Notes under the pieces: generated by a model
Database searches by the model: none
What the model saw: only the letters and a program-made list of their open reading frames with translations
What the model was told of the DNA's origin: nothing
Assembly: GCF_000145235.1 (NCBI RefSeq)
Contig: NC_014391.1
Span: 2,612,001 to 2,676,000 of the forward strand
Source: Micromonospora aurantiaca ATCC 27029
GTDB lineage: Bacteria > Actinomycetota > Actinomycetes > Mycobacteriales > Micromonosporaceae
DNA: 64,000 nucleotides
Direction: 5' to 3'
Position numbers and translations under genes: made by a program
Shown here: one piece after another, positions 33,703 to 64,000 of the stretch
How positions within the stretch are numbered: position 1 is the first letter of the stretch
Layout of the letters: each line of letters starts with the position of its first letter

Positions 33703-36700
33703 ATGATGGACACCGAAGAGAAGCTCCGGGAGTACCTCAAGAGAGTCACCGCCGACCTGCGGCGGACCCGGCAACGGCTCCGGGACGTCGAGGCCGACGC
33801 GCAGCAGCCCATCGCGATCGTCGGTATCGGCTGCCGGTTCCCCGGCGGGGTGCGCACGGCCGAGGAACTGTGGGACCTCGTCTCGTCCGGCGGTGACGCG
33901 ATCGCCTCCTTCCCCACCGACCGTGGCTGGGACCTCAACGCGCTCTACGACCCGGAGCGGTCCCGGCCGGGCACCTCCTCGGTCCGCGAGGGCGGATTCG
34001 TGGCCGACGCCGCCGAGTTCGACTCCCGGCTGTTCGAGGTCTCGCCGCGTGAGGCGCTCGCCATGGACCCGCAGCAGCGGCTGCTGCTGGAGACCTCGTG
34101 GGAGGCCGTCGAGTCGGCGGGAATCGACCCCACCAGCCTGAAGAACGCCCGGGCCGGAGTCTTCGCCGGCATGACCCACAGCGGGTACGCGCATCCGCCG
34201 CAGACCCCGCCGGCGGGCGTGGAGGACTACCTCGGTCTCGGCAACGCGGGCAGCATCGCCTCGGGCCGGGTGGCGTATTCGTTCGGGTTCGAGGGTCCGG
34301 CGGTGACCGTGGACACGGCGTGTTCGTCGTCGCTGGTGGCGTTGCATCTGGCGGTGCAGGCGCTGCGGTCCGGGGAGTGCGATCTCGCGCTGGCCGGCGG
34401 CGTCACGGTCATGCCCACCCCTGCGGTGTTCATCGATTTCACCAGGCAGGGAAACCTGTCCCCGGTGGCCCGGTGCCGGGCGTTCGCCGACGCGGCGGAC
34501 GGCACAGCGCTCGCCGAGGGTGTCGGGATGTTGCTGGTGCAGCGGTTGTCGGATGCGCGGCGTGAGGGGCGTCGGGTGTTGGCGGTGGTGCGGGGATCGG
34601 CGGTGAATCAGGATGGTGCGTCGAATGGTTTGACGGCGCCGAACGGTCCGTCGCAGCAGCGGGTGATCCGGCAGGCGCTCGCCAACGCGGGTTTGGGTGT
34701 GGCGGACGTCGACGTGGTGGAGGCGCACGGTACGGGTACGACGTTGGGTGATCCGATCGAGGCTCAGGCGTTGTTGGCGACGTATGGGCAGGGTCGGGAT
34801 GTGCCGTTGTTGTTGGGGTCGGTGAAGTCGAACATCGGTCATACGCAGGCCGCCGCGGGGGTGGCCGGCATCATCAAGATGATTTTGGCGATGCGGCATG
34901 GTGTGGTGCCGGCGTCTTTGCATGTGGATGTGCCGTCGTCGCATGTGGACTGGTCGTCGGGTGCGGTGGAGTTGGTGACGGCCTCGCGGCAGTGGCCGGG
35001 CGTGGGGCGTCCTCGGCGGGCGGGTGTGTCGTCGTTCGGTATCTCGGGGACGAACGCGCACGTGATCCTGGAGCAGCCGGAGGCTGAAACCGGGGCCGAC
35101 CTCGAGGGCGGGGTGGCGCCGGTCGGGTTGCCGGTGCCGTGGGTGGTGTCGGGTCGTTCGGAGCGGGGTCTGGTGGGTCAGGCCGGGCGGTTGGCGTCGT
35201 TCGTGCGCGATCGTGGTCTGTCGCCGGTGGACGTGTCGTGGTCGTTGGCGACGACCCGGGCTGCGTTGGAGCATCGCGCGGTGGTGTGGGGTTCGTCGGT
35301 GGACGAGTTGGTTGCTGGTCTGTCGGCGGTGGCCGAGGGCCGGTCGGCGGGTGTGGTGTCGGCGGGTCGTCGGGCGGTGTTGTTCACGGGTCAGGGTTCG
35401 CAGCGTGCGGGTATGGGCCGGGAGCTGTACGACGCGTTTCCGGTGTTCGCGGCGTCGTTCGACGAGGTGTGCGCCTGTTTCGATGGTTTGTTGCCGCGTG
35501 CGTTGCGCGAGGTGGTGTTCGCCGAGCCGGGTTCGGAGACCGCGGCTCTGTTGGATCAGACCGTGTTCGCGCAGGCGGGGTTGTTCGCGGTCGAGGTGGC
35601 GTTGTGGGAGTTGTTGTCGTCGTGGGGTGTGCGGGCGGATTTCCTGGCGGGTCATTCGATCGGTGAGGTGACGGCCGCGTACGTGTCCGGGATGTTGTCG
35701 CTGGCGGATGCGTGCACGTTGGTGGCGGCGCGGGGTCGGTTGATGCAGGCCCTGCCCAGCGGTGGGGTGATGGCGGCGGTGGGTGCGTCGGAGGAGGCTG
35801 TCGCCGAGCTGATCGGCGTGACCGGCGCGGCGGTGGACGTGGCGGCGGTGAACGGTCCGGCGTCGGTGGTGGTGTCGGGTGCCGTCGGCGAGGTGGCTTC
35901 GGTGGTGGCGGCCTCGCGTGAGCGGGGTTGGCGGGTCAAGGAGTTGTCGGTCAGTCACGCGTTCCACTCGCGGTTGATGGATCCGATGTCGGATGAGTTC
36001 GCGTCGGTGGTGTCCGGGTTGGATTGGCGGGTGCCGCGGGTGCCGGTCGTGTCGAACGTGACGGGCGCGGTGGCGGAGGCGGAGGAACTCACCGACCCGG
36101 GCTACTGGGTCCGGCACGTACGCCAGCCCGTGCGGTTCGCCGACGCGGTGCGCACGCTCCACCAGCAGGACGTCGTGCAGTTCCTCGAGATCGGCCCCGA
36201 CGCCGTACTCACCGCCATGGCGCAGGACTGTGTGGAGGCGGCCGGCGACGTGCGGTACGTCGCCACGATGCGTGCCGGCCATTCCGAGGCCGACACGCTG
36301 CGCGCCGCCCTCGCCGAGTGGTACGTCACCGGCGGCCACGTCGACTGGACCGGATACCTCACCGCCCTCGACGGGTCCGGCCCCGAGCGGGCGGCCGGGG
36401 CGCGTCCCCGCACCATCGCCCTGCCCACGTACGCCTTCGACCATCAGCGCTACTGGCTCAACACCACTACGGGGGCTGAGGCGGCGCCCGGGCTCGGCGT
36501 CCGCCCCGTCGACCACACGCTGCTCGACGCCGCCGTACGCGTGGCCGACGACGACGTACGGGTCTTCGGCACCCAACTCTCCGTACTGACACACCCGTGG
36601 CTCGCCGAACATGTCGTCTGGGACTCGGTGGTGGTGCCCGGCGCCGCCCTGGTCGAGATGGTCCTGCACGCGGGCGCGCAGGTCGGCTGCGACACCCTCG

Positions 36701-39270
36701 ACGAGCTGACCCTCCAGGCCCCGCTGGCGCTCGCCGAGGACGGCACCCGGGCGGTGCAGGTGAAGCTGGGCGCGGTGGACGAGGACGGTCGCCGGACGGT
36801 CACCATCCACTCCCGAGCCGCCGCCGACGCGGACGGCGAGTGGGACCGTCACGCGGCGGGCATCCTCGCCCCGGCCGTACCGCAGCCCGACAGGTCCGAT
36901 CCGGCGCCGTGGCCGCCCAGCGCCGCCACCGCCGTCGCGGTCGACGGCATCTACACCGAACTGTCCCGTCTGGGCGTCGAGTACGGTCCGCTCTTCCGTG
37001 GCCTGCGCGCCGTCTGGCGCACCGACGACGAGGTGTACGCCGAGGTGGCGGTGCCCGACGGCACCGAGGTCGCCGGCTTCGGCCTGCATCCCGCCCTGCT
37101 GGACGCGGCGCTGCACATCGTCGGTCTGCTCGACTCCGACGAGGAGGATGCCTCCGGCGTACGCCTGCCCTTCGCCTGGACCGGCGTCACCCTCTCGGCG
37201 GTCGGCGCGACCGCGCTGCGGGTACGCGCCCGGCGCAGCGGCGGCGGCGTGACCCTGACCCTGACCGACCCGGCCGGCGCACCCGTCGCCCGGATAGACT
37301 CCCTGGTCTCTCGCCCCGTCACCGCCGACCAGGTGCGCGCCAGTGACTCCGCCGCCGACTCGCTGTACGCCGTCAGCTGGCAGAGCGTGCGGCCGGGCAC
37401 CCCGGCGACCGTCCGGGTGGTGCTCCTCGGCGACGCACCGTCCGACCTGTCCGAGATCGCCAGGTACAGGCTCGCCGAGCTGGCGGAGGCGGTCGACTCC
37501 GGCCGGATCGACCCTGAACTGGTGCTGCTCGCCGCGTACGCCGACGACGAGCACGCCCCGGTCCCCGCCGCGACGCGCAGCCGGCTCACCGCAGTGCTGA
37601 CCGCCGTCCAGGGCTGGCTCGCCGACGACCGGCTGGCGGCGCGGCGGCTGGTCGTGCTGACCCGCGGGGCCGTCTCCGCCGGCGACACCTGCCGTGCGGG
37701 CGACCTGCCCGGCGCGGCGGTCTGGGGCCTGCTGCGTTCGGCCCAGGCCGAGCACCCCGACCGCTTCGTGCTCGTGGACCTCGACGAGGCGCGGCAGCCG
37801 GAGTCCTGCACGGTGGACCTGGTGGCCCGTGCGGTCGCCACCGGCGAACCCCAACTGGCGGTCCGGGGCGAGCAGGTGCTGACGCCCCGGCTCGCGCCAG
37901 CCGTCCTCGACCCGGCGCCGGCCGCCGGCCTCGACCCCGACGGGACGGTCCTGGTCACCGGAGCCACCGGCGCCCTCGGCGGTCTGCTGGCCCGGCACCT
38001 GGTCAGTACGCACAAGGTGCGCCATCTGCTGCTGGTCAGCCGCCGCGGAACCGACGCCCCCGGCGCCGCGGAACTGCTCGCCGAGCTGACCGCGCTGGGT
38101 GCGCAGGCCCGCCTGGTCGCCGCCGACGTGGCGGACCGGGACCGCCTGGCCGCGGTGCTGGACGACGTTCCCGCCGAGCACCCGCTCACCGGCGTGGTGC
38201 ACGCCGCCGGCGTCCTCGACGACGCGGTGATCTCGGCGCTGACCCCCGGCCGGCTGTCAGCCGTCCTCTCCGCCAAGGCCGACGCCGCCTGGCACCTGCA
38301 CGAGCTGACCCGATCGCGGCCGCTGGCGATGTTCGTCCTCTTCTCGTCGGTCGCCGGCGTCCTCGGCGGCCCCGGGCAGGGCAACTACGCCGCCGCGAAC
38401 GCGTTCCTCGACGGCCTCGCCGGGCACCGGCACGCCTCCGGCCTCGCCGCCACGTCCCTGGCCTGGGGCCTCTGGGCCGCGGACAGCGGGATGACGGGCG
38501 CACTCGACGCCGCCCAGCGGCAGCGGATGAGCCGCAACGGCCTCAGCCCACTCGACACCGGCCAGGCGCTGCGCCTCTTCGACGCCGGCCTGCACGGTGG
38601 ACGCCCCCACCTGGTGCCGGCGCTGCTCGACCTCGCCGCGCTGCGCCGCCAGGCCGACGCAGGCCAGCTCCCGGCGCCGCTGCGCGGCCTGGTCCGGGCC
38701 CGGCGGCGCGTCGTCGAGGGCGGCGGCGACGGCGGTCCGTCCTTCGCGCAGCGCCTCGCCGGCACGCCCGAGGCGGAACGCGGCCGGCTGGTGGAGGAAC
38801 TCGTCAAGACGCAGGTCATCGAGGTGCTCGGCTACCCGCCGGCCACCGTCGTACCGTCCGGGCAGACGTTCACCGGCCTCGGCTTCGACTCGCTGACGGC
38901 CGTGGAGCTGCGCAACCGGCTGACCGCCCTCACCGGCATCCGGCTGCCGGCGAGCCTGATCTTCGACTGCCCCACGCCCGCCGCCCTCGCCGACTTCCTG
39001 CTGGTCGACGCCGTCCCGCCGAAGCCCGAACCGGGCCTGCTCGCCGAGCTGGACCGGCTGGAGGCCGCGTTCGCCGCGACCGCGCCGGAAGAGCTGGAGC
39101 GGCTGGCCGCCGACGACGAGACGCGTACCGCCGTGGCGGTCCGCCTCCGGACGCTGGTCACCCGGTGGAGCGACGCCACCGCCCGGCCCGACGACGTCAG
39201 CCAGGCCCTCGATGACGCCTCGGACGACGAGCTGTTCGACTTCATCGATCAGAAGTTCGGCCGATCCTGA
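33703..39270 (+). CDS. PKS2: module 3 (KS-AT-DH-KR-ACP)
   Basis: An 1855-residue single-module type I PKS. An N-terminal docking coiled coil ([17 protein letters not shown]) leads to KS (DTACSSS near 207), malonyl-type AT (GHSIG near 653, HAFH), DH with [10 protein letters not shown] near 970 (catalytic His present, the motif Gly replaced by Asp) and HPALLDAAL carrying the Asp, KR with an LDD motif (B type) and Tyr near 1562, ACP with GFDS near 1730, and a C-terminal docking tail ending [13 protein letters not shown]. Predicted: one malonate unit processed to an alkene if the DH works, otherwise a hydroxyl. The KS has unusual residues between its motifs ([11 protein letters not shown] and TALAEG where SPDGRCKAF and TGWSEG are usual). 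Much of its KS-AT region (about 34520-36070) lies in a skewed tract shared with modules 5-7. ATG at 33706 is an equally possible start. Confidence 0.95.
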   Translation: MMDTEEKLREYLKRVTADLRRTRQRLRDVEADAQQPIAIVGIGCRFPGGVRTAEELWDLVSSGGDAIASFPTDRGWDLNALYDPERSRPGTSSVREGGFVADAAEFDSRLFEVSPREALAMDPQQRLLLETSWEAVESAGIDPTSLKNARAGVFAGMTHSGYAHPPQTPPAGVEDYLGLGNAGSIASGRVAYSFGFEGPAVTVDTACSSSLVALHLAVQALRSGECDLALAGGVTVMPTPAVFIDFTRQGNLSPVARCRAFADAADGTALAEGVGMLLVQRLSDARREGRRVLAVVRGSAVNQDGASNGLTAPNGPSQQRVIRQALANAGLGVADVDVVEAHGTGTTLGDPIEAQALLATYGQGRDVPLLLGSVKSNIGHTQAAAGVAGIIKMILAMRHGVVPASLHVDVPSSHVDWSSGAVELVTASRQWPGVGRPRRAGVSSFGISGTNAHVILEQPEAETGADLEGGVAPVGLPVPWVVSGRSERGLVGQAGRLASFVRDRGLSPVDVSWSLATTRAALEHRAVVWGSSVDELVAGLSAVAEGRSAGVVSAGRRAVLFTGQGSQRAGMGRELYDAFPVFAASFDEVCACFDGLLPRALREVVFAEPGSETAALLDQTVFAQAGLFAVEVALWELLSSWGVRADFLAGHSIGEVTAAYVSGMLSLADACTLVAARGRLMQALPSGGVMAAVGASEEAVAELIGVTGAAVDVAAVNGPASVVVSGAVGEVASVVAASRERGWRVKELSVSHAFHSRLMDPMSDEFASVVSGLDWRVPRVPVVSNVTGAVAEAEELTDPGYWVRHVRQPVRFADAVRTLHQQDVVQFLEIGPDAVLTAMAQDCVEAAGDVRYVATMRAGHSEADTLRAALAEWYVTGGHVDWTGYLTALDGSGPERAAGARPRTIALPTYAFDHQRYWLNTTTGAEAAPGLGVRPVDHTLLDAAVRVADDDVRVFGTQLSVLTHPWLAEHVVWDSVVVPGAALVEMVLHAGAQVGCDTLDELTLQAPLALAEDGTRAVQVKLGAVDEDGRRTVTIHSRAAADADGEWDRHAAGILAPAVPQPDRSDPAPWPPSAATAVAVDGIYTELSRLGVEYGPLFRGLRAVWRTDDEVYAEVAVPDGTEVAGFGLHPALLDAALHIVGLLDSDEEDASGVRLPFAWTGVTLSAVGATALRVRARRSGGGVTLTLTDPAGAPVARIDSLVSRPVTADQVRASDSAADSLYAVSWQSVRPGTPATVRVVLLGDAPSDLSEIARYRLAELAEAVDSGRIDPELVLLAAYADDEHAPVPAATRSRLTAVLTAVQGWLADDRLAARRLVVLTRGAVSAGDTCRAGDLPGAAVWGLLRSAQAEHPDRFVLVDLDEARQPESCTVDLVARAVATGEPQLAVRGEQVLTPRLAPAVLDPAPAAGLDPDGTVLVTGATGALGGLLARHLVSTHKVRHLLLVSRRGTDAPGAAELLAELTALGAQARLVAADVADRDRLAAVLDDVPAEHPLTGVVHAAGVLDDAVISALTPGRLSAVLSAKADAAWHLHELTRSRPLAMFVLFSSVAGVLGGPGQGNYAAANAFLDGLAGHRHASGLAATSLAWGLWAADSGMTGALDAAQRQRMSRNGLSPLDTGQALRLFDAGLHGGRPHLVPALLDLAALRRQADAGQLPAPLRGLVRARRRVVEGGGDGGPSFAQRLAGTPEAERGRLVEELVKTQVIEVLGYPPATVVPSGQTFTGLGFDSLTAVELRNRLTALTGIRLPASLIFDCPTPAALADFLLVDAVPPKPEPGLLAELDRLEAAFAATAPEELERLAADDETRTAVAVRLRTLVTRWSDATARPDDVSQALDDASDDELFDFIDQKFGRS
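34520..36070 (+). repeat. GRINS-like skewed tract, module 3 KS-AT
   Basis: Base use changes here to G/T-rich on the coding strand (TTG, GGT, GTG, GAT, CGT codons) from the G/C-ending codons on both sides. The segment is closely similar at DNA level to the KS-AT parts of modules 5, 6 and 7, for example around the AT motifs FTGQGSQ and GHSIG. A smaller skewed patch surrounds the KS cysteine (about 34262-34375). Edges are approximate and set by eye. Confidence 0.7.
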
Positions 39271-39314
39271 GCCCGAGTCCGCCGCTTGCCCCTTAGCGAC
39301 AGGTGATCAACCCG

Positions 39315-58562
<19,248 letters not shown>

Positions 58563-58608
58563 GCGGACACTGCCCGACCCCGGGCGGGACGGGCCGGGGA
58601 AAGGGACA

Positions 58609-58644
58609 CCCGACGGTGCCGGACGCCTGACCGGCGCCGTCGGG
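58609..58644. terminator. Hairpin terminator after PKS3
   Basis: A 14-base stem, CCCGACGGTGCCGG (58609-58622) with CCGGCGCCGTCGGG (58631-58644), with one G-T wobble and an 8-base loop, 46 bases after the PKS3 stop codon. Confidence 0.75.
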
Positions 58645-58657
58645 CAGGCGCGGCTGC

Positions 58658-58686
58658 CTAGGGGTCCACGTATCCCGTCTAGGGGT
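58658..58686 (+). promoter_or_regulatory. Two CTAGGGGT boxes upstream of the metallophosphoesterase
   Basis: Two perfect CTAGGGGT copies at 58658-58665 and 58679-58686, 21 bases apart (two helical turns), directly after the PKS3 terminator and about 120 bases before the metallophosphoesterase start. This is the cleanest pair in the window. Confidence 0.7.
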
Positions 58687-58807
58687 GTGCCGGTGCGGGC
58701 CCGGCTCCGTAGGGTCGGAGCACGCCAGGCCGCCTCGCCCTGCCCACCGGCAGCCGAGCGGTACGGATGTGGGTGCGTGCGGTGCCCCGGATGGACGGGA
58801 GGTCCGC

Positions 58808-59668
58808 ATGGCCGGATCCGGCTTGCCTCAACTGCTCGCCATCAGCGACCTGCACGTGGTGCACGCGGAGAACAAGGCCATCGTCGAGCGGCTGCGGCCG
58901 GAGCGCGACGGCGACTGGCTCGTCGTCGCCGGCGACGTCGGGGAGTTCGTCGGCGACATCGAGTGGGCGCTGGGACTCCTCAGCCGCCGCTTCGCCAAGG
59001 TCATCTGGGCCCCCGGCAACCACGAGCTGTGGACTCCCCGCGAGGACCCGATCCAACTGCGGGGGGACGCGCGCTACCAGCACCTGGTGCAACTGTGCCG
59101 GGGGCTCGGGGTCATCACCCCGGAGGACCCGTACCCCGTCTGGGACCAGCAGGGCGACGACCCGGTCCTGATCGCGCCGCTGTTCCTGCTCTACGACTAC
59201 ACCTTCCGGCCCCCGGGGACGTACACGAAGGAGCAGGCCCTGGCGCGGGCCCACGAGGTCGGCGTGGTCTGCACCGACGAGATCCTGCTGCATCCGGACC
59301 CGTACCCGACGCGGGACGCCTGGTGCCGGGCGCGGCTGGCCCTGACGGAGCGGCGGCTGACCGCCGAGCGCGGCGGGCTGCCCACCGTCCTGGTCAACCA
59401 CTTCCCGCTCGTGCGCGAGCCCACCCGGATCCTGCGGTACCCCGAGTTCGCCCAGTGGTGCGGCACCGAGGCCACGGCCGACTGGCACGTCCGCTTCGAC
59501 GCCCGCGTCGCCGTCTACGGCCACCTGCACATCCCGCGCACCACCTGGTACGACGGGGTCCGGTTCGAAGAGGTCTCGGTCGGCTACCCACGGGAGTGGC
59601 GCCGCCGCTCGACGCCTCCCGGCCGACTGCGCCGCATCCTGCCGTCGGCCGCCGGACAGCCCGCCTGA
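58808..59668 (+). CDS. Calcineurin-like metallophosphoesterase
   Basis: A 286-residue protein with the full two-metal phosphoesterase motif set: SDLHVVH (residues 13-19), GDVGE near 41-45, GNHE near 74, VNHFP near 197 and GHLH near 237. The family hydrolyses phosphomonoesters or diesters. No substrate can be named, and no signal peptide is visible, so it is probably cytoplasmic. The ATG at 58808 was chosen because GGGAGG lies five bases upstream; longer upstream frames have no ribosome site. It stands alone between PKS3 and PKS4 with its own pair of TAGGGG boxes, which argues that it belongs to the pathway, perhaps removing a protective or activating phosphate. Such enzymes are not part of the core ansamycin gene set. 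Confidence 0.85.
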   Translation: MAGSGLPQLLAISDLHVVHAENKAIVERLRPERDGDWLVVAGDVGEFVGDIEWALGLLSRRFAKVIWAPGNHELWTPREDPIQLRGDARYQHLVQLCRGLGVITPEDPYPVWDQQGDDPVLIAPLFLLYDYTFRPPGTYTKEQALARAHEVGVVCTDEILLHPDPYPTRDAWCRARLALTERRLTAERGGLPTVLVNHFPLVREPTRILRYPEFAQWCGTEATADWHVRFDARVAVYGHLHIPRTTWYDGVRFEEVSVGYPREWRRRSTPPGRLRRILPSAAGQPA

Positions 59669-59992
59669 GCGGCCCTCGCGGCGCTGGTCACCGCCGCTCG
59701 CCGGGCCTGCCGCGACGCCGCTCGCGGGCCGGTCGATCAGGGGTTCTCTAGGGGTTGGGCGGGCGTTTGGCGCTCAGTACCGTCCAGTCACGGTGGCGGG
59801 CATGTGTCGGCGGACCTGTCCGGCGTGGCGGGCGCCTGAGCAGGCACGACAACCGGAATCAGGAACAGGTGTGGGGTCCGTGAGCCGAACGGCCGCGTCT
59901 CCGCCCACCTGTGCACGAAGCCGGCCGTCGGCGGTGGTGTGGTCAACGAATCGGCAGATTCCGATCGATAGCAAGCTCTGGGCGGGTGGGTC
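59669..59992 (+). promoter_or_regulatory. Intergenic region before PKS4 with two TAGGGG boxes
   Basis: This 324-base gap contains no gene that I can support. TCAGGGGT (59737-59744) and CTAGGGGT (59748-59755) lie on the + strand with GGGG cores 11 bases apart, about 240 bases before the PKS4 start. The first 70 bases are very G/C-rich and could form imperfect stems that end the metallophosphoesterase transcript, but no clean hairpin was found. Confidence 0.55.
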
Positions 59993-62900
59993 ATGGCGGA
60001 CGAAGACAAGCTCCTCGAACACCTGAAGTGGGTGACCTCCGAGCTCCGCCTGGCGCGTCGGCGCCTGACCGAGCTGGAGGACGAGGACGCCGAGCCGATC
60101 GCAATCGTCGGCATGGCCTGCCGTTTCCCCGGCGGCGTCGCCTCACCGGAGGACCTCTGGGACCTCGTCGCCGGCGGGGTGGACGCCACCGGCACATTCC
60201 CCGACGACCGGGGCTGGGACCTCGACGGGCTCTACGACCCCGACCCCGACCACCCCGGCACCACGTACAGCAACCGGGGCGGCTTCCTGCGCGACGCCGG
60301 CCTGTTCGACCCGACCCTGTTCGGGATCTCGCCGCGCGAGGCGCTGGCCATGGACCCGCAGCAGCGGCTCCTGCTCGAGGTGACCTGGGAGGTCTTCGAG
60401 CGGGCCGGCATCGACGCCGCGTCGGTGCGGGGCAGCCGTACGGGGGTGTTCGTCGGCACCGCGGGGCAGGACTACACGTCCGTGCTGCGGCAACTGCCCG
60501 AGGGCACGGAGGGCTACGTCCTCACCGGCACCGCCGCGAGCGTCATGTCCGGCCGGCTGGCGTACTCCTTCGGGCTGGAGGGGCCGGCCGTCACCATCGA
60601 CACCGCCTGCTCCTCGTCGCTCGTCGCCCTGCACCTCGCCGGTCAGGCCCTGCGCGACGGCGAGTGCTCCCTCGCCGTGGCCGGCGGCGTCACAGTGCTG
60701 GCCACGCCGGGTGCCTTCGTCGAGTTCTCCCGCCAGCGGGGGCTCGCCTCCGACGGGCGGTGCAAGGCGTTCTCCGCCGACGCCGACGGGACCGGCTGGT
60801 CCGAGGGCGTCGCCATGCTGCTCGTCGAGAAGCTCTCCGACGCCCGGCGCAACGGGCACCCCGTCCTGGCGGTGATCCGGGGCAGCGCCGTCAACCAGGA
60901 CGGCGCCAGCAGCGGACTGACCGCCCCCAACGGCCCCTCGCAGCAGCGGGTCATCCGGCAGGCGCTGGAGAACGCCCGGCTCAGCCCATCCGACGTGGAC
61001 GCCGTCGAGGCGCATGGCACGGGCACCCGGCTCGGCGACCCGATCGAGGCGCAGGCGCTGCTGGCCACGTACGGGCAGAGCCGCACCGCCGACCGCCCGC
61101 TGTGGCTGGGCTCGCTGAAGTCGAACATCGGCCACCCCCAGGCCGCGGCCGGCGCCGGCGGCGTCATCAAGATGGTGATGGCGATGCGGCACGGCGTGCT
61201 GCCGCCCACCCTGCACGTGGACCGGCCCTCACCGCACATCGACTGGTCGACCGGCGCGGTGGCCCTGCTCGACGAGGCGCGCCCGTGGGCCGGCGGCGAG
61301 CACGTCCGCAGGGCCGGCGTGTCGTCCTTCGGCATGAGCGGCACGAACGCCCACCTGATTCTGGAGCAGGCGCCGGCCCCCGACCCGGCCGGCGACGACG
61401 CCACCTGGTCCCGTCGTCCCACCGTCGTGCCCGTGCTGCTCTCCGCCGCGCAGCCGGCCGCGCTCGCCGCCCAGGCCGACCGGTGGGTCCGCCGGCTGAC
61501 CGGCGACGAGCGACAGCGCCCGCTCGACGTGGCCTTCTCCTCGGCGGTGGCCCGCACGACGCTCGACCGGCGCGCGGTGCTGCTCGCCGGGGACCGCACG
61601 GGTCTGCTGGCGGGCCTGCGGTCCCTGGCGGCCGGCGAGCCGTCGGGCATCGTGGTCGCCGGCCAGGCCGGGGACCGGGGTCCGCTGGCGGTGCTCTTCT
61701 CCGGCCAGGGCGCGCAGCGCGCCGGCATGGGCCGCGAGCTGTACGCCGAGTTCCCCGTCTTCGCCGCCGCCCTCGACGAGGCGTGCGGGCACTTCGACCG
61801 GGTTCTGCCGCGCCCGCTCAAGGAGGTGCTGTTCGCACCGGAGGGCTCCGCCGAGGCGGAGCTGCTGGACCAGACCGCGTTCACCCAGGCCGGACTCTTC
61901 GCCGTCGAGGTGGCGCTGTTCCGGCTGGTCGAGTCGATGGGCGTCGCGCCGGACTACGTGGGCGGGCACTCGATCGGGGAGATCGCCGCCGCGCACGTGG
62001 CCGGGGTGCTGTCGCTCCAGGACGCCTGCCTGCTGGTGGCGGCGCGGGGCCGGCTGATGCAGGCGCTGCCGTCCGGCGGGGGCATGCTCGCCGTGGCCGC
62101 CGACGAGGCGGCCGTGGCGGAGTCGATCGCCGGGCTGACCGACCGGGTCGGCATCGCCGCCGTCAACGGCCCGGCCTCCGTCGTGGTCTCCGGCGCCGTC
62201 GACGCCCTCGACGAGGTCGAGCGCGTCTGGCAGGACCGGGGCGCCCGTACCCGCCGGCTGACCGTCAGCCACGCGTTCCACAGCCCGCTGATGGAGCCGG
62301 TGCTGGAGCGCTTCCGCGGCATCGTCGAGCGGCTGACCTTCGCCGCGCCCACGCTGCCGATGGTGTCGAACGTGACAGGCGCGCTCGCCGACGCCGACGA
62401 GATCCGCACCCCGGACTACTGGGTTCGCCACGTCCGCGAGGCGGTCCGCTACGCCGACGGGCTCGCCGCGCTGCGCGACGCCGGGGTCGACACGTTCCTG
62501 GAGGTCGGGCCGCGGAGCGTACTGACCGCGATGACGGCCGACGCGCTGCCCGGCGACGACGTGCTCGCCGTCGCCGCCCAGCGCCCGGACCGGCCCGAGG
62601 CGCAGGCGCTGCTGCACGCCCTCGCCGAGCTGCACGTGCACGGGGTGCCGGTGTCCTGGCGGGAGTGGTTCGCCGACACCGGCGCCGCCCGGGTCGACCT
62701 GCCCACGTACGCCTTCCAGCGGGAGCGGTTCTGGCCCGAGGTGCTGCCGTGGCGGGTCGGCGACGTGTCGGGCGCCGGCCTCGGCGTCGCGGGGCACCCG
62801 CTGCTCGGCGCGGCGGTGCGGCTCGCCGGCGACGACGAGGTGGTGCTGACCGGCCGGCTGTCGACGTCGACGCACCCGTGGCTGGCCGACCACGTGATCG

Positions 62901-64000
62901 CCGGCGCCGTGGTGGTGCCGGGCACCGCCCTGGTGGAGCTGGCGGTCCGCGCCGGCGACGAGGTCGGCGCGTCGCGGGTACGGGAGCTGACCGTGGCGGC
63001 GCCGCTGGTGCTGCCCGCGTCCGGCGCGGTACGGGTCCAGGTGCGCGTCGGCGCGGCCGACGAGGCCGCCGTGCGGACGGTGTCCGTGTACTCCCAGCCC
63101 GAGGACGACGAGACCGAGTGGGTGCGGCACGCCGACGGCCTGCTCGAACCGGTGTCGACCGACGAGCCGGGCCTCGGCGAGTGGCCGCCGGCGGGCGCGA
63201 CCGAGGTGGACCTGACCGGCTGGTATCCGGCACTGGCGGAGCACGGCCTGTCGTACGGGCCGGTGTTCCAGGGCGTACGGCGGGCCTGGACGGCCGACGG
63301 CGAGGCGTACGCCGAGGTGGCGCTGCCGGACGGGACGGCCGGCGAGGCGGGCGCGTTCGGGGTGCACCCGGCGCTGCTGGACGCCGCGCTGCACCCGGTG
63401 GCGCTGCTGCTCGTGGCCGAGGCCGCGGGCGGCCCGCGCGTGCCGTTCGCGTTCGAGGGCGTGCAGGTGCACGCCTCGGGCGCCCGGACGCTGCGGGTGC
63501 GGCTGACCCGGGACGGCTCCGGGGTGCGGCTGGTCGCCTGCGACGGCTCGAACGCGCCGGTGGTGTCGGTGGACTCGCTGGTGCTGCGGGAGATGACCGC
63601 GACGGCGACCCGGGGCGCCGCCGCCCGCTCGCTGTACGAGGTGACCTGGCAGGCGGAGCAGATCGACGGCGTGGACGACCTCGCGGGCTGGGCGGCGCTG
63701 GGCGGTGCCGTCCCGGCCGCGCTGGCGGAGCTGCCGGTCTTCGCGGACGTGGCGACCCTGGCGGCGGCCGGCACCACGGCCCGGCAGGTGCTGCTGCCGG
63801 TGCCGACCGGCGACCCCGGCGTCGCCGTGCCGGAGGCCGTACGGACGCTCACCGGCTCCGTCCTGGACGTGCTGCGCGCCTGGCTCGCCGCCGACGCGCT
63901 GGCGGAGTCGAAGCTCGTGGTGGTGACCCGCGGCGCGGTGGCCGCCGCGGACGACGACCGGGTCGGCGACCTGGCCGCCGCCGCCGTCTGGGGCCTGCTG
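59993..64000 (+). CDS. PKS4: module 8, cut by window end (KS-AT-DH-KR start)
   Basis: A type I PKS that stays open from ATG 59993 to the window edge (1336 codons visible). An N-terminal docking helix ([20 protein letters not shown]) leads to KS (IDTACSSS near 205; note Ile for the usual Val), malonyl-type AT (GHSIG near 660, HAFH), DH with a canonical [10 protein letters not shown] near 966 and [10 protein letters not shown], then the structural subdomain of a KR (TRGAVAA ... AVWGLL) where the window ends. Predicted: malonate extension with at least KR and DH processing, so an alkene. No skewed repeat tracts were seen in it. Its upstream gap has its own TAGGGG boxes, so it is probably a separate transcript. 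More modules are expected beyond the edge, and in ansamycin clusters an amide synthase usually follows the last PKS gene. Confidence 0.95.
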   Translation, partial: MADEDKLLEHLKWVTSELRLARRRLTELEDEDAEPIAIVGMACRFPGGVASPEDLWDLVAGGVDATGTFPDDRGWDLDGLYDPDPDHPGTTYSNRGGFLRDAGLFDPTLFGISPREALAMDPQQRLLLEVTWEVFERAGIDAASVRGSRTGVFVGTAGQDYTSVLRQLPEGTEGYVLTGTAASVMSGRLAYSFGLEGPAVTIDTACSSSLVALHLAGQALRDGECSLAVAGGVTVLATPGAFVEFSRQRGLASDGRCKAFSADADGTGWSEGVAMLLVEKLSDARRNGHPVLAVIRGSAVNQDGASSGLTAPNGPSQQRVIRQALENARLSPSDVDAVEAHGTGTRLGDPIEAQALLATYGQSRTADRPLWLGSLKSNIGHPQAAAGAGGVIKMVMAMRHGVLPPTLHVDRPSPHIDWSTGAVALLDEARPWAGGEHVRRAGVSSFGMSGTNAHLILEQAPAPDPAGDDATWSRRPTVVPVLLSAAQPAALAAQADRWVRRLTGDERQRPLDVAFSSAVARTTLDRRAVLLAGDRTGLLAGLRSLAAGEPSGIVVAGQAGDRGPLAVLFSGQGAQRAGMGRELYAEFPVFAAALDEACGHFDRVLPRPLKEVLFAPEGSAEAELLDQTAFTQAGLFAVEVALFRLVESMGVAPDYVGGHSIGEIAAAHVAGVLSLQDACLLVAARGRLMQALPSGGGMLAVAADEAAVAESIAGLTDRVGIAAVNGPASVVVSGAVDALDEVERVWQDRGARTRRLTVSHAFHSPLMEPVLERFRGIVERLTFAAPTLPMVSNVTGALADADEIRTPDYWVRHVREAVRYADGLAALRDAGVDTFLEVGPRSVLTAMTADALPGDDVLAVAAQRPDRPEAQALLHALAELHVHGVPVSWREWFADTGAARVDLPTYAFQRERFWPEVLPWRVGDVSGAGLGVAGHPLLGAAVRLAGDDEVVLTGRLSTSTHPWLADHVIAGAVVVPGTALVELAVRAGDEVGASRVRELTVAAPLVLPASGAVRVQVRVGAADEAAVRTVSVYSQPEDDETEWVRHADGLLEPVSTDEPGLGEWPPAGATEVDLTGWYPALAEHGLSYGPVFQGVRRAWTADGEAYAEVALPDGTAGEAGAFGVHPALLDAALHPVALLLVAEAAGGPRVPFAFEGVQVHASGARTLRVRLTRDGSGVRLVACDGSNAPVVSVDSLVLREMTATATRGAAARSLYEVTWQAEQIDGVDDLAGWAALGGAVPAALAELPVFADVATLAAAGTTARQVLLPVPTGDPGVAVPEAVRTLTGSVLDVLRAWLAADALAESKLVVVTRGAVAAADDDRVGDLAAAAVWGLL

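Noticed and set aside
39289..39296. CCCCTTAG between PKS2 and PKS3
   Set aside because: A single degenerate copy in a 44-base gap between co-directional genes, in the wrong orientation for PKS3; too weak to call a regulatory box.

Overview
The window is about 73% G+C with strongly G/C-ending codons and is typical of an actinomycete (a Micromonosporaceae-type genome would fit; the genus cannot be set from sequence alone). It is most of an ansamycin-type biosynthetic gene cluster. Evidence: genes for 3-amino-5-hydroxybenzoate (AHBA) synthesis, and a modular type I polyketide synthase (PKS) whose first protein begins with a RifA-like aryl-acid ligase loading domain.

Layout. 1-51 (-): first 17 codons of a type II dehydroquinase (RifJ-like). 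384-3406 (+): rifK, rifL and rifM homologues in an operon. 3494-11012 (-): two tandem paralogous NRPS genes, each with a truncated condensation domain followed by A, PCP and C. 11828-13018 (+): a stand-alone ATP-grasp ligase. 13119-14973 (-): a RifG-like aminodehydroquinate synthase overlapping a possible SpaB_C-like gene. 15198-30038 (+): PKS1 (AHBA loading plus modules 1 and 2), then an FAD aromatic hydroxylase and a SAM methyltransferase. 32655-33416 (-): type II thioesterase. 33703-58562 (+): PKS2 (module 3) and PKS3 (modules 4-7). 58808-59668 (+): a metallophosphoesterase. 59993 to the window end (+): PKS4 (module 8, cut off).

How it works together (inference). RifG, RifJ and RifK with RifL and RifM make AHBA. 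The PKS1 ligase domain activates it. One malonate (ketoreduced), one methylmalonate (fully reduced) and at least six malonates are then added, giving an alkene/polyol chain rather than the propionate-rich rifamycin chain. The hydroxylase and methyltransferase are likely tailoring enzymes. The NRPS pair, the ATP-grasp protein and the SpaB_C-like protein suggest that amino acids are added to an ansamycin scaffold, which is unusual. The amide synthase, the remaining AHBA genes and any pathway regulator are not in the window.

Two non-coding layers stand out. (1) A (C/T)TAGGGG box, often repeated at about 10-12 or 21-22 bp, lies in six intergenic regions upstream of most transcription units and looks like a cluster-wide activator site. 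(2) Long near-identical tracts with strong G-over-C and T-over-A skew on the + strand occur in PKS modules 3, 5, 6 and 7 and also in the oppositely oriented NRPS pair. They match the published description of GRINS (genetic repeats of intense nucleotide skews).
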